A program made the position numbers and the translations under genes. From contig JAPPFB010000003.1 of assembly GCA_028875225.1 (NCBI GenBank), forward strand, positions 62,001-126,000: a DNA stretch of 64,000 nt, written 5' to 3'. The stretch's first letter is position 1. Every line of letters starts with the position of its first letter. The notes below the pieces were generated by a model. It saw only the letters and a program-made list of their open reading frames with translations, was not told the DNA's origin and ran no database searches. Shown here piece after piece: positions 55,822 through 63,429 of the stretch. The stretch comes from Chloroflexota bacterium (GTDB lineage Bacteria > Chloroflexota > Dehalococcoidia > Bin125).

Positions 55822-55882
55822 CCGAACTTCGACAATCGTTCTAAGGGCAAGAACCCCTGAGTTGACATTCCCGCTCCGGTAG
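55822..55882 (+). repeat. Tail repeat, copy 5 (with small insertion)
   Basis: CCGAACTTC at 55822 gives PNF. After an insertion of about ten bases it resumes as LRARTPELTFPLR then TAG. The insertion breaks the frame, so this copy is degenerate. Confidence 0.65.
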
Positions 55883-56003
55883 CGATGTCGGAAAACATCG
55901 GGACTCGATGCATCGGCACGACTCTCACATGCCTCCGAGACCGAGTTGTTGAGGGGCGCGACCAATCGAACGTCGAGTTCACACGAAAGCGTCCGAGAGC
56001 TCA

Positions 56004-56057
56004 CCAAACTTCCTGAAATCAAGAACCTTCGATTTGACGTTTCCGTTGGAGCTGTGA
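56004..56057 (+). repeat. 18-codon tail repeat, copy 6
   Basis: It encodes PNFLKSRTFDLTFPLEL then TGA. All differences from copy 2 are silent or conservative (Ala to Ser, Glu to Asp, Asp to Glu). Confidence 0.8.
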
Positions 56058-56166
56058 GGCAGGCCCTAGGGGCGCAACTGCCGACCGTTGAGCCAGTTGA
56101 CGTAGTTGCTGGCGTCGAAGTGTTTGCCATGGGGTCGGTCGAAGAAGAAGACGTGGGGGCACCGTC

Positions 56167-56741
56167 TCATATGACGATGCCACGACTGACCCCGCAGGTT
56201 GGGAGGATTGAGTCCCATTCAGCGATGGTTTCCGGCGGGATCAGCGGGTCGGCTCCATCAAACAGGTCATGAAGGGGGCACGTGATCTCCGCCACACTGC
56301 TCGCCGACGCAGGACCGTGTAGAGCATCGGCCATCGGGCGGTCACGGAAGCCGATCTCGCCGGCGAGTCTGTGTCCGGAGGCGGCATACAACCAGCTATT
56401 GCTGCCGCCGAAACAGAACCCGACGACAATCACGGCACAGTCGGGGTGGTTCGCGCGGAGCAATGCGACCTCCACTGAGTTGTCAGCGGCAATGCCCGCC
56501 GGCGTCGTGGCCTGCACACTGGGCCCGAAGTCGAAATCGGCGTCTGGCTTGAAAGTGCGGTGGTGCGGCCGAAGTAGTCGATCGCTACGGGGTCGACACC
56601 GATCTTGGCGAAGCGGACTGCGAGTTCCTCGTAGAAGCGAGAGAAGCCGCGCACATCGGGCAAGATCGCCACTCCGGGTCCGGTCGGCGACACAGCAATG
56701 GCGCAAAAGGCAGCGAACTCGATTCGGCGGGAGGCAGTCAA
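56167..56741 (-). pseudogene. Dienelactone hydrolase family gene, frameshifted and 3' truncated
   Basis: The N-terminal part (SPTGPGVAILPDVRGFSRFY, EELAVRFAKIGVDPVAIDYF then GRT) lies in one minus-strand frame. The continuation (NHPDCAVIVVGFCFGGSNSW, HRLAGEIGFRDRPMADALHG, DLFDGADPLIPPETIAEWDS) lies in another, so a frameshift near 56550 splits the gene. GFCFGG carries the nucleophile Cys of dienelactone hydrolases and GAD the acid Asp. The usual C-terminal catalytic His region (like GAPHSFFD) is missing because the frame ends after GVSRGIVI. The enzyme must be inactive. Confidence 0.75.
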
Positions 56742-57558
56742 GGTCAGGTCCTGGCGTCAAGCGCAGCTCCGGCGATCGGGATGATTGCAGGCAGCGTTTC
56801 GAATCGATAACACATTGTTGACGTCATCTCAGGCTGTCTCGCTCAGCGTTGCGAGCATATCCCGGTGGCCGACTTAGCTCGTCAGCGTTGAGAGTCCGAC
56901 CTTCCTGCTTCGCAAAAGGTCTCGGCGCGACAGAGCTCTCTTGTGCAAGAAAATGACCTACTCGCTTGAGCCTTGGGGACTGTGCTGTACCTGCTCGCCG
57001 CAGGGGCTCGGGACGGACCCTGAGTAAAGCCATCAGCATGGTGGCCCTAGGCGGGTGCTTGCGGGGTCAAGGGCGGCTCGCTCCCGCGTGGTCTTATCGA
57101 ACAGCGGAAGCGTGTACAGTAGAGCCGCGTCGGCCAGTAGATTGGTCCGGCAGGGTAGGTAGCCCTTCGGCATGCAACTGGGCGGCGGCTTGCCCGATAT
57201 CGCTGTCGCGCCTGTGCTGCCTCGCCCAGTAGACCGTTATCCGCAATCCATCGTCTTGACCACTCGCTCACGCTCACACAGTTCAGGAATCAGCGGTCAC
57301 ATGACTCCCCGAGCGGCCTGAGTCTTGACCAGTCTCGAAGTACTAGTGTCCTGCTTCCTCTCGGGGAAGACCGAAATCGGTCAGCAGAGTCTCAGCGCTC
57401 ACCCACTCCGTCCTTCCGTCCCACAGAATGCGCACCGACTTCCGCTTGCACGCGCCCCAGACTGCGACTTGCTTAGGCTGCCCAATATTTCTCCTCCACA
57501 TTGCCCCTGTGAAATCCCCCCATACAATGCACTCCACATACGTCGAAGGGGGCCGCCA
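56742..57558. other. Leader of the TIR-like ATPase gene
   Basis: About 815 bases without a supported gene. A plus-strand frame is continuous with the ATPase gene from 57325, but its first 78 codons are unlike protein and the ATG at 57559 has AAGGGGG upstream. Promoter unknown. Confidence 0.4.
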
Positions 57559-60009
57559 ATGAGTCGCGCTGGACGAACCGGCAAAGGCCGCCACTCCAAA
57601 CGCCAGAGGCGCCGCAAGACCCCCACCAGGAGAGTCTTCTATGCCTATCCTGCCGATCCTCCCGATCTCGCGGAAACGATAGCGGAGGCGATCGCTGAGA
57701 TACGGACCACAACACGAGCCCGCGGCATGAACCTCGAGTTCACTCCCTGGCCTGACCTTCACGTCTCTGGCAAGAACCTACTCCAGCAGATCACTGCTGC
57801 GATCGACCGCAGTGATGTCGTAGCGTTCGACGTGACGCTTCCAAACTGCAACGTTGCCTTCGAGCTGGGATATGCGGTATCCCAGCATAAGCCAGTATGG
57901 CTCTCGTTGAATCCCAGCTTCTCTACTGCCCAGGCGAACTTTAGGTTACAGTATACTCACATCCTCAACGCTGGCTACCACGAGTACAACAATCATATTG
58001 ACCTTTCAGATGCGCTGTATGGCGACGCTCCCTGGGACAATCTCGACGACTTGCTGCTTCCAACAGAGCATACAAGGCGACCATTGCGTTCCGAGCACTC
58101 ATCCCTCTTGCATTTGAAGCCACCCACTACCACGTCGGCAGTGATCAAGGTTTCCGAGTATTTGATGTCAAGTCGTTACGCCACTTCAATAGCGGTTGAT
58201 GATCCCATCGACAACAGTGATGCACCCTTAAGCTGGTATGTGGAGAACATTCAAGAAGCCGACGCGGTTCTCGTTCACCTGCTTAGCGACAATCACACCC
58301 ACGCTGATCGCCACAATGCGAAAGCATCGTTCGTTGCTGGACTCGCTCACGGCATGAGCAAACAGCTCTTGATGGTCGCACACGAACCGTTTAAGTGCCC
58401 GACGGACTACCAAGGGCTGCTTCGCTCCCATAGCACAGCGAGCTCAAGTGTTGAGTTTGTTCGCGAGTGGATCGATTCTTTGGAAGTACCCTATCGCCGA
58501 CGGAGAAGAACAACGCAAGAGAGGCCGAAGTCGACGATCAACATCGAACTACGCGATCTGTCGCTCGGCGAGCCTGTTGCCGAAAATGAACGATGGACGC
58601 TCGATAGGTACTTTGTCGAGACCGAGCCATTTTACCGAGCTCAGGAAGCGCCCTTGTCGATCTTTGTTGGCCGCCGCGGCAGTGGTAAGACTGCAACCCT
58701 ATACGCCTTGGATGATGTGTTTCGGACTAACCGCCGAGTGCACGTCTGCACGGTCCAGCCGGTCGGTTACGAGCTAGGGGGCTTGATCGCGCTATTGAAT
58801 GAGGCGTGGCAGGTGGCCCAGAGGGGTTTCTTGATTGAGAGCCTGTGGAAGTTTCTCTTGTACACGGAGATTGCGAACAGTGTAGCTAGCGACATCAAGA
58901 ACAGGCCAGCGCACATTTCGCCGACGGAATCCGAGGCACGGCTCCTGGACTACTTGCAACCCTATGAGCGCGTGATGCTTGTTCCGTTTTCTGAACGTGT
59001 CAATGAGGCCGTTGGAGCGCTGTCGGCTTCGGGAGTGGATAGCAGCGCGAGACAACAGCGTCTGCGCATAAGCGAGCACCTCCATAAGAGCTATATTGGA
59101 CAGTTGGAGCGCCGGCTCCACGATGTGTTCGACGAAAAGGACAAAGTGCTAGTATTGATCGACAAGCTAGATGATCGATGGGGAGTAGGATCCGATGTTG
59201 ACATTCAAGCGATGCTTCTGCGGGGTCTGATCGATGTTGCACAGAGTATTGTGGATGCATTTCAAGGACGGCAAAGGGAGGCGCCGGATTCCAAACTATC
59301 CTTGGTGATGTTCATCAGGAGCGACATCTTCTCGCATCTTGGACTCGTATCAGCTGAGCTTGACAAACTGCCTGTGCGGCGGATCGCATGGAGCGATACA
59401 GAAGAGCTAATGGGAGTGCTCGACCAGAGGTTGGTCCATAGGGGTACGGCCGAGTTGAATGCTCTTGCGGTATGGGAGAAGCTGTTCGAACAGGTGGAGG
59501 GGACTCGGGCTAGGGACTTCATCCAAACCAGATCATTGCCTCGACCTCGGGACATCTTGGTTTTCGCGAGAGAGGCTGTGTCCACCGCCATTAGGCGTGG
59601 AAGTGACAGAGTGAGGTCCACCGATCTTGTGTCGGCTTATCAAGCATATTCTCGAAGCGCATTTCAGTCCGTCCTTTTGGAGGAGAATCCTGAAGAGAGT
59701 CATTTGGAAGCAGTCTTGATCGAGCTCGCTGGCTCAAATGCGGAGCTGTCCGAGAAGGAGGCGTTAAGCAATATCGTATCTGCTGGAGTTCCGAAGGCTC
59801 GTGCAGAGGTCTATCTGGAGTTACTGTGCGACATCAATGTGCTAGGAGTTGTCAGCGATGCACGTGTTCAGTACCCACCCCACGAAGAGGCACGACGAAT
59901 ATTGTTGCAAAGGGAGAGAAGAGTTGCGAGACGAACCGGCGGGGATGGTGTGGGATTCGTAGTGCATCCGGCGTTCCATGACGTGTTGGGTATTCGAACG
60001 GAGACCTAA
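57559..60009 (+). CDS. Tandem TIR/deoxyribosyltransferase-like protein with P-loop ATPase
   Basis: An 816-residue protein. After a basic N-terminus, residues 25-120 form a TIR-like or nucleoside 2-deoxyribosyltransferase-like domain (VFYAYPADPPDLAETIAEAI and SDVVAFDVTLPNCNVAFELG with Glu102). Residues 195-310 look like a second, more divergent copy (VIKVSEYLMSSRYATSIAVD, NIQEADAVLVHLLSDN, ASFVAGLAHGMSKQLLMVAH). An ATPase follows with Walker A GRRGSGKT (371-378), Walker B VLVLIDKLDDRW, and sensor region MFIRSDIFSHLG, close to the 'Sll1717 family' P-loop ATPases. A winged-helix-like end follows. Likely NAD- or nucleotide-acting effector gated by the ATPase, by analogy with STAND defence proteins. 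Confidence 0.7.
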   Translation: MSRAGRTGKGRHSKRQRRRKTPTRRVFYAYPADPPDLAETIAEAIAEIRTTTRARGMNLEFTPWPDLHVSGKNLLQQITAAIDRSDVVAFDVTLPNCNVAFELGYAVSQHKPVWLSLNPSFSTAQANFRLQYTHILNAGYHEYNNHIDLSDALYGDAPWDNLDDLLLPTEHTRRPLRSEHSSLLHLKPPTTTSAVIKVSEYLMSSRYATSIAVDDPIDNSDAPLSWYVENIQEADAVLVHLLSDNHTHADRHNAKASFVAGLAHGMSKQLLMVAHEPFKCPTDYQGLLRSHSTASSSVEFVREWIDSLEVPYRRRRRTTQERPKSTINIELRDLSLGEPVAENERWTLDRYFVETEPFYRAQEAPLSIFVGRRGSGKTATLYALDDVFRTNRRVHVCTVQPVGYELGGLIALLNEAWQVAQRGFLIESLWKFLLYTEIANSVASDIKNRPAHISPTESEARLLDYLQPYERVMLVPFSERVNEAVGALSASGVDSSARQQRLRISEHLHKSYIGQLERRLHDVFDEKDKVLVLIDKLDDRWGVGSDVDIQAMLLRGLIDVAQSIVDAFQGRQREAPDSKLSLVMFIRSDIFSHLGLVSAELDKLPVRRIAWSDTEELMGVLDQRLVHRGTAELNALAVWEKLFEQVEGTRARDFIQTRSLPRPRDILVFAREAVSTAIRRGSDRVRSTDLVSAYQAYSRSAFQSVLLEENPEESHLEAVLIELAGSNAELSEKEALSNIVSAGVPKARAEVYLELLCDINVLGVVSDARVQYPPHEEARRILLQRERRVARRTGGDGVGFVVHPAFHDVLGIRTET

Positions 60010-60383
60010 GAGGCGGCAAACCAAAGGGAGCAGCTATCGGGTCAAAGTGAGATCGATCGCGGTAGACGGAGGGAGCAGGTACATCAACTGTGTCGTATGG
60101 GAAAGCCGTAGCGTCCGGAGCCAGATTGCCGCATCTGAGGCTGGCCGTATGCGGCTCGGCAAGTCTTTGGCGCACCTAACTTCTTGGCAGCAAGAACCAA
60201 GGAGTTGACACTTCGGCTGCACCACTGAACGTTGGCCTTTAGGTGCGGCCATGGGTGGTTCCCTAAAGTCGAGGATCCCGGGCGCTCAGGCGACGCCCCA
60301 GATGAAACTGAGGATCGCTTGCCGGTCACGGTGCGCACTGCGCTAACGGCGGCTGAGCCTTATCAGGCTGCCGGAAATGGAAC
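60010..60383. other. Spacer between the TIR-like ATPase gene and the IS21 element
   Basis: About 370 bases. It contains tail-repeat copy 7 at 60175-60228 and nothing else that I can support. Confidence 0.45.
60175..60228 (+). repeat. 18-codon tail repeat, copy 7 (diverged)
   Basis: It encodes PNFLAARTKELTLRLHH then TGA, same length and same stop position as other copies. The preceding open frame reads GWPYAARQVFGA after a stop. Its arms acctaacttcttgg and ccaaggagttgac can also pair as a hairpin, which is not so for the other copies. Confidence 0.65.
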
Positions 60384-60481
60384 TGTCAACATCGCTCGGA
60401 AAGTGATCCACCTCATCGGTGAAGAAGTGACCCACTTGGGGGCGAAGGAAGTGGTCGCGTTTGGAGTGGCTTCACCTCCGT

Positions 60482-61243
60482 TCAGGCTGTGGACCGACGA
60501 CGAGTCCGGTAGGACTGGCTTTTAGTTGTGAGGATGTGTGCGTGGTGGCCGAGGCGGTCGAGCAGCGCGGTGGTCAGCTTCTCGTCGCCGAAGACCTGGA
60601 CCCACTCGGAAAACGCGAGGTTGGTGGTGACGATCGTGGAGCGGCGTTCATAGCGGTCTGCGAGGAGGTTGAAGAGCAGTTCGCCGCCGGCGAGGTCGAA
60701 GGGCACGAAGCCGAATTCGTCGACGATCGGCAGGGCCACCCGCAGGTAACTCTGATGCAGGCGGGTGAGCGTGCGCTCGTCGCGGGCCTCGAGCAGTTCG
60801 CGGACGAGGTTGGCGGCGCGGTTGATGGCGACCCGCTGGCGGCGCTGGACGGCTTCGACCTCGAGCGCGATCGCCAGGTGGGCTTTGCCGGTGCCGATCG
60901 GGCCTGCGATCACGACGTCCTCGCCGCGCTCGAGGTAGTTGCGAGTGGCGAGCTGGGCGAGCTGCGGCCGCTCGATCCCACGCAACGCGTGCCAGTCGAG
61001 CTGGTCCAGGGTCTTGAGGTCAGGGAAGCGCGCGCCGCGCAGCAGGCGCGAGACGGCCCCGTCACGGCGGACCATGACCTCGGCCTCGAGCAGCTGGAGC
61101 AGGAACTCCTCATAGTCCCAGCCGTCGTGCGCGGCCTGGCGGACCAGTTCGGGGTACTGGCGGCGGACAGTTGGGAGCCTGAGTTCGCGGCAGTGGGCGT
61201 CGAGCACGGCCGCGCGGGCCGCATCATTGAGTGTGCCGCTCAT
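60482..61243 (-). CDS. istB: IS21-family helper ATPase IstB
   Basis: A 253-residue protein of normal IstB length. The N-terminal helical part (AHCRELRLPTVRRQYPELVR, YEEFLLQLLEAEVMVRRDGA) precedes a DnaA-like AAA+ domain. Walker A reads GPIGTGKA where GxxGxGK(T/S) is expected, so the Mg-binding Thr is replaced by Ala. Walker B is LPIVDEFGF and sensor 1 region STIVTTNLAFSEW. IstB stimulates the IstA transposase and selects targets. The Ala change and the broken istA argue that the element is no longer mobile on its own. Confidence 0.9.
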   Translation of the reverse strand: MSGTLNDAARAAVLDAHCRELRLPTVRRQYPELVRQAAHDGWDYEEFLLQLLEAEVMVRRDGAVSRLLRGARFPDLKTLDQLDWHALRGIERPQLAQLATRNYLERGEDVVIAGPIGTGKAHLAIALEVEAVQRRQRVAINRAANLVRELLEARDERTLTRLHQSYLRVALPIVDEFGFVPFDLAGGELLFNLLADRYERRSTIVTTNLAFSEWVQVFGDEKLTTALLDRLGHHAHILTTKSQSYRTRRRSTA

Positions 61244-61970
61244 CCGACGACCGCCTCAAGCAGAAGATCGTAGTCGGCCGCCGAGGCGGTCTCGACCTCG
61301 TAGCCGCGCAGCGCTTCCGGGACCGCCACCGGCCCGGGCGGATCCTCCTCCGCGAGTAGCCGCTGCTCGCCGTGCGCGTCCAGCGTGCGTAGCAGCCGGG
61401 CCAGGCTGCGGGCCGCCTCCTGGGCGCCCTGTTCAGACTTCCACTGGCGCTAGAGCCGGGCGAACGGCTCGCCCAACTCGGACATGAGCTCAGGGTCGAC
61501 CTGACGCACCGCCTGGGGCTTGCGGGACAGTTCGGCCAGGTAGTGGCGGTAGCGCACCCGACGGCCGCCGAAGCGCACACGTGGATGGCTGACCTGTTCG
61601 CCGCGGCAGGAGAGGGTAAGTTCGTCCACTTCAATCCGAGCAGTCGCCCGCAACCCGGCCCAGTGACTGGGCACCGAGTACCCAGTGCGAAAGCGCGTCC
61701 AACGCGCAGGCGCCTTCGACCCGCGCCATCGCGCTACGGCCAACCGAGACCGAGGACCGACCGCCGCCGAGGTCCCTGTTCACGCCGGACCGGCTCCGGC
61801 AACCCCAGGTAGCGTCTGACCGTGTTGCGGCTGATCCCCAGCTCGCGCGCCACCTGAATCCGGCTCCGTCCCTCGACAAGGACCTGGTGCCTCAGCACGT
61901 GCACATCCTGCATCCGTAGCATCCTCTCCCCCAGCGTCCGGCCCCCTCCGGACCTGCTGGCAGTGTCCAC
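61240..61970 (-). pseudogene. istA: IS21-family transposase IstA, internally deleted and interrupted
   Basis: The N-terminal helix-turn-helix remains (MQDVHVLRHQVLVEGRSRIQ, VARELGISRNTVRRYLGLPE), then the frame jumps. A later frame carries IstA C-terminal sequence (HPRVRFGGRRVRYRHYLAEL, SRKPQAVRQVDPELMSELGE, PFARL), interrupted by a TAG at 61452 and continuing as RQWKSEQGAQEAARSLARLL to a stop overlapping istB. The remaining length is about 240 codons against roughly 500, and the DDE catalytic core is absent. The gene cannot make an active transposase. Confidence 0.8.
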
Positions 61971-62003
61971 AAGTGGATCACTTTCCGAGCGATCGCTGGA
62001 TCA

Positions 62004-62315
62004 GTTTCTAGGCGATGAATGCAATCAGGCAGTATCTCGGCTAACCCCAAGGTCCGAGACAATGCGAGTCGAGTGTGTCCTTGGTCGAATGAAGTCACCT
62101 TCGGCTCGTAGCCCGAAAAGACTGCGAAGCACCTTTACCCTGGTTCGCCTCATGCTGTATGTTGACTCCGCACGCCAAGGAATCACCTCGCACCTGCTGT
62201 GTCACACGAAAGAACGGCCGTTGAGATGCGATTCAGGACACCCCCTCAATCCCAGTGTGCCGTCTTACACGTTCCTTCGTGTCCAACTTCTCGTTGATGG
62301 GGCAATTGGGGTGAA
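62004..62315. other. Spacer between the IS21 element and the SIR2 gene
   Basis: About 310 bases with no supported gene. It should hold the promoter of the SIR2-DUF262 pair. Confidence 0.4.
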
Positions 62316-63428
62316 ATGAACGACAGTGCTAACACTCCCATTCACGTCGCGTACTTGTTTGGTGCTGGTGCCTCACATGCTTGCGCAAAGAGCGGCGGAA
62401 GCCATCACGGTCTCCTCATGCGCGACCTCAACCCTCCTCTAAAGGCCCGCGTTCAGCAGCTCCTAGACCTAGAGTACGCTGACCACGACACTCTGAAGCA
62501 ACTAGTCAACACGATCATAGACGATGACACTGACTACGAACATGTAATCACGTTTCTCGACAACGCGCCGTCACTCATCCATCGGCAATTTGCCGACAAC
62601 TTACGGCAAATCTTTGAGGAGGTGCTCCGACAGAGGTTACTGGAAGTTAGGCAGGACTTGGATCGTAATCCTATCGATCTCTACACCGCCCTCTTCGACT
62701 TTCACAAAGTTGAAAATAACCGAGAGCATCTCAAGGGCATTTTGACGACTAACTACGATTCCTATGTGGAAGAGGCACTGCAGGCCGCGCACTTTGAATC
62801 AGTCTACATGGGCTTCGACCTGGGACTACCCAATCCTACTCCATCACAAGAGTCAATCACCGTGCTTAAGCTTCATGGCTCATTTGATTGGCAGGACACC
62901 TGGCCAATCGAAGTCGGTTCAGGGGAGCCTCCCTTATGGATTCCTCCAGGAATCCAAAAGGACAAGCAGCGCTATCCGTTCAATGCCATATGGGCGATCG
63001 CCAGGGAGGTGCTGGCGTGCGACATCCTGCGAATCATCGGCTGCAGGCTGGACGGCAACGACTGGGATCTCATCTCTCTCTTGTTCTCGACCATCCATGT
63101 CCAATCGTCCTATCGGCCCTATCAGGTCGAGATAATCGACTCTCCGCAGAACGCCAAGGTGATGGCAGAGACGTTGCCCTATCTACAGCCTCACTCAATG
63201 TTGGAGATAGACGAGATTGGCCGTCAGCTGGTGTCCGAATGGGGCGGCGGAGCGCCGCAAGACTTCAGCACGCTTAACTCCGAGAAGCAAGCTCAGTTGA
63301 TTACTCACGCCGGCAGCTCTCATAACTGGTTTGAAGTGTGGCTTCGCCAAAAGGCAGAGCTATTGTACAGTGACCTTGGAAGCCTAGATACAACAGCCGG
63401 AGCCATCAGGGCGTTCTTGGAGCAGTGA
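62316..63428 (+). CDS. SIR2-domain protein, probable NAD+ hydrolase
   Basis: A 370-residue SIR2-family protein. The NAD-binding GAGAS loop is at residues 16-20, TTNYD at 144-148 (Asn146) and KLHGS at 185-189 (His187, the catalytic position). A late RIIGCRLDGNDWDLISLLF closes the Rossmann fold, as in bacterial defence SIR2 (SIR2_2 type) proteins. There is no Cys zinc module, so deacetylase function is unlikely. Such proteins deplete NAD+ in Thoeris, DSR and SIR2-Argonaute systems. A DUF262 gene begins two bases after its stop, and an IS21 element lies just upstream. Codon use is less GC-rich than the core half. Confidence 0.85.
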   Translation: MNDSANTPIHVAYLFGAGASHACAKSGGSHHGLLMRDLNPPLKARVQQLLDLEYADHDTLKQLVNTIIDDDTDYEHVITFLDNAPSLIHRQFADNLRQIFEEVLRQRLLEVRQDLDRNPIDLYTALFDFHKVENNREHLKGILTTNYDSYVEEALQAAHFESVYMGFDLGLPNPTPSQESITVLKLHGSFDWQDTWPIEVGSGEPPLWIPPGIQKDKQRYPFNAIWAIAREVLACDILRIIGCRLDGNDWDLISLLFSTIHVQSSYRPYQVEIIDSPQNAKVMAETLPYLQPHSMLEIDEIGRQLVSEWGGGAPQDFSTLNSEKQAQLITHAGSSHNWFEVWLRQKAELLYSDLGSLDTTAGAIRAFLEQ

Positions 63429-63429
63429 C

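Larger units (their letters stand above)
55423..56166. other. Spacer with tail-repeat copies 5 and 6
   Basis: About 745 bases, no supported gene. Two tail-repeat copies lie only 120 bases apart, at 55822-55882 and 56004-56057. The plus-strand frame before copy 6 (PIERRVHTKASESS) is open for a few codons only. Confidence 0.45.
60384..62003 (-). mobile_element. IS21-family insertion sequence, decayed
   Basis: The element carries istB and a damaged istA, both on the minus strand with the usual istA-istB ATGA overlap. The ends share an inverted sequence, atcgctcggaaagtgatcca at the left (60391) and its complement at the right (61975-61994). A second related block at the left (gaagtgacccacttgg) fits the multiple terminal repeats of IS21. 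The outermost TG/CA pair is less certain. Length is about 1.6 kb against 2.1-2.5 kb for intact IS21 elements, because istA has lost its centre. Confidence 0.8.

Noticed and set aside
26822-60228. Tail repeat as a promoter element, because TTGACA recurs in it
   Set aside because: TTGAC(A/G/C) is simply the Leu-Thr codon pair of the tail. No -10 hexamer follows at a constant spacing, and silent changes alter the sixth base.
60165-60240. attC-like integron recombination site at tail-repeat copy 7 (acctaac ... gttgaca hairpin)
   Set aside because: The right core does not match GTTRRRY, the span is too short for attC, the other copies cannot form the hairpin, and substitutions between copies follow codon positions instead.
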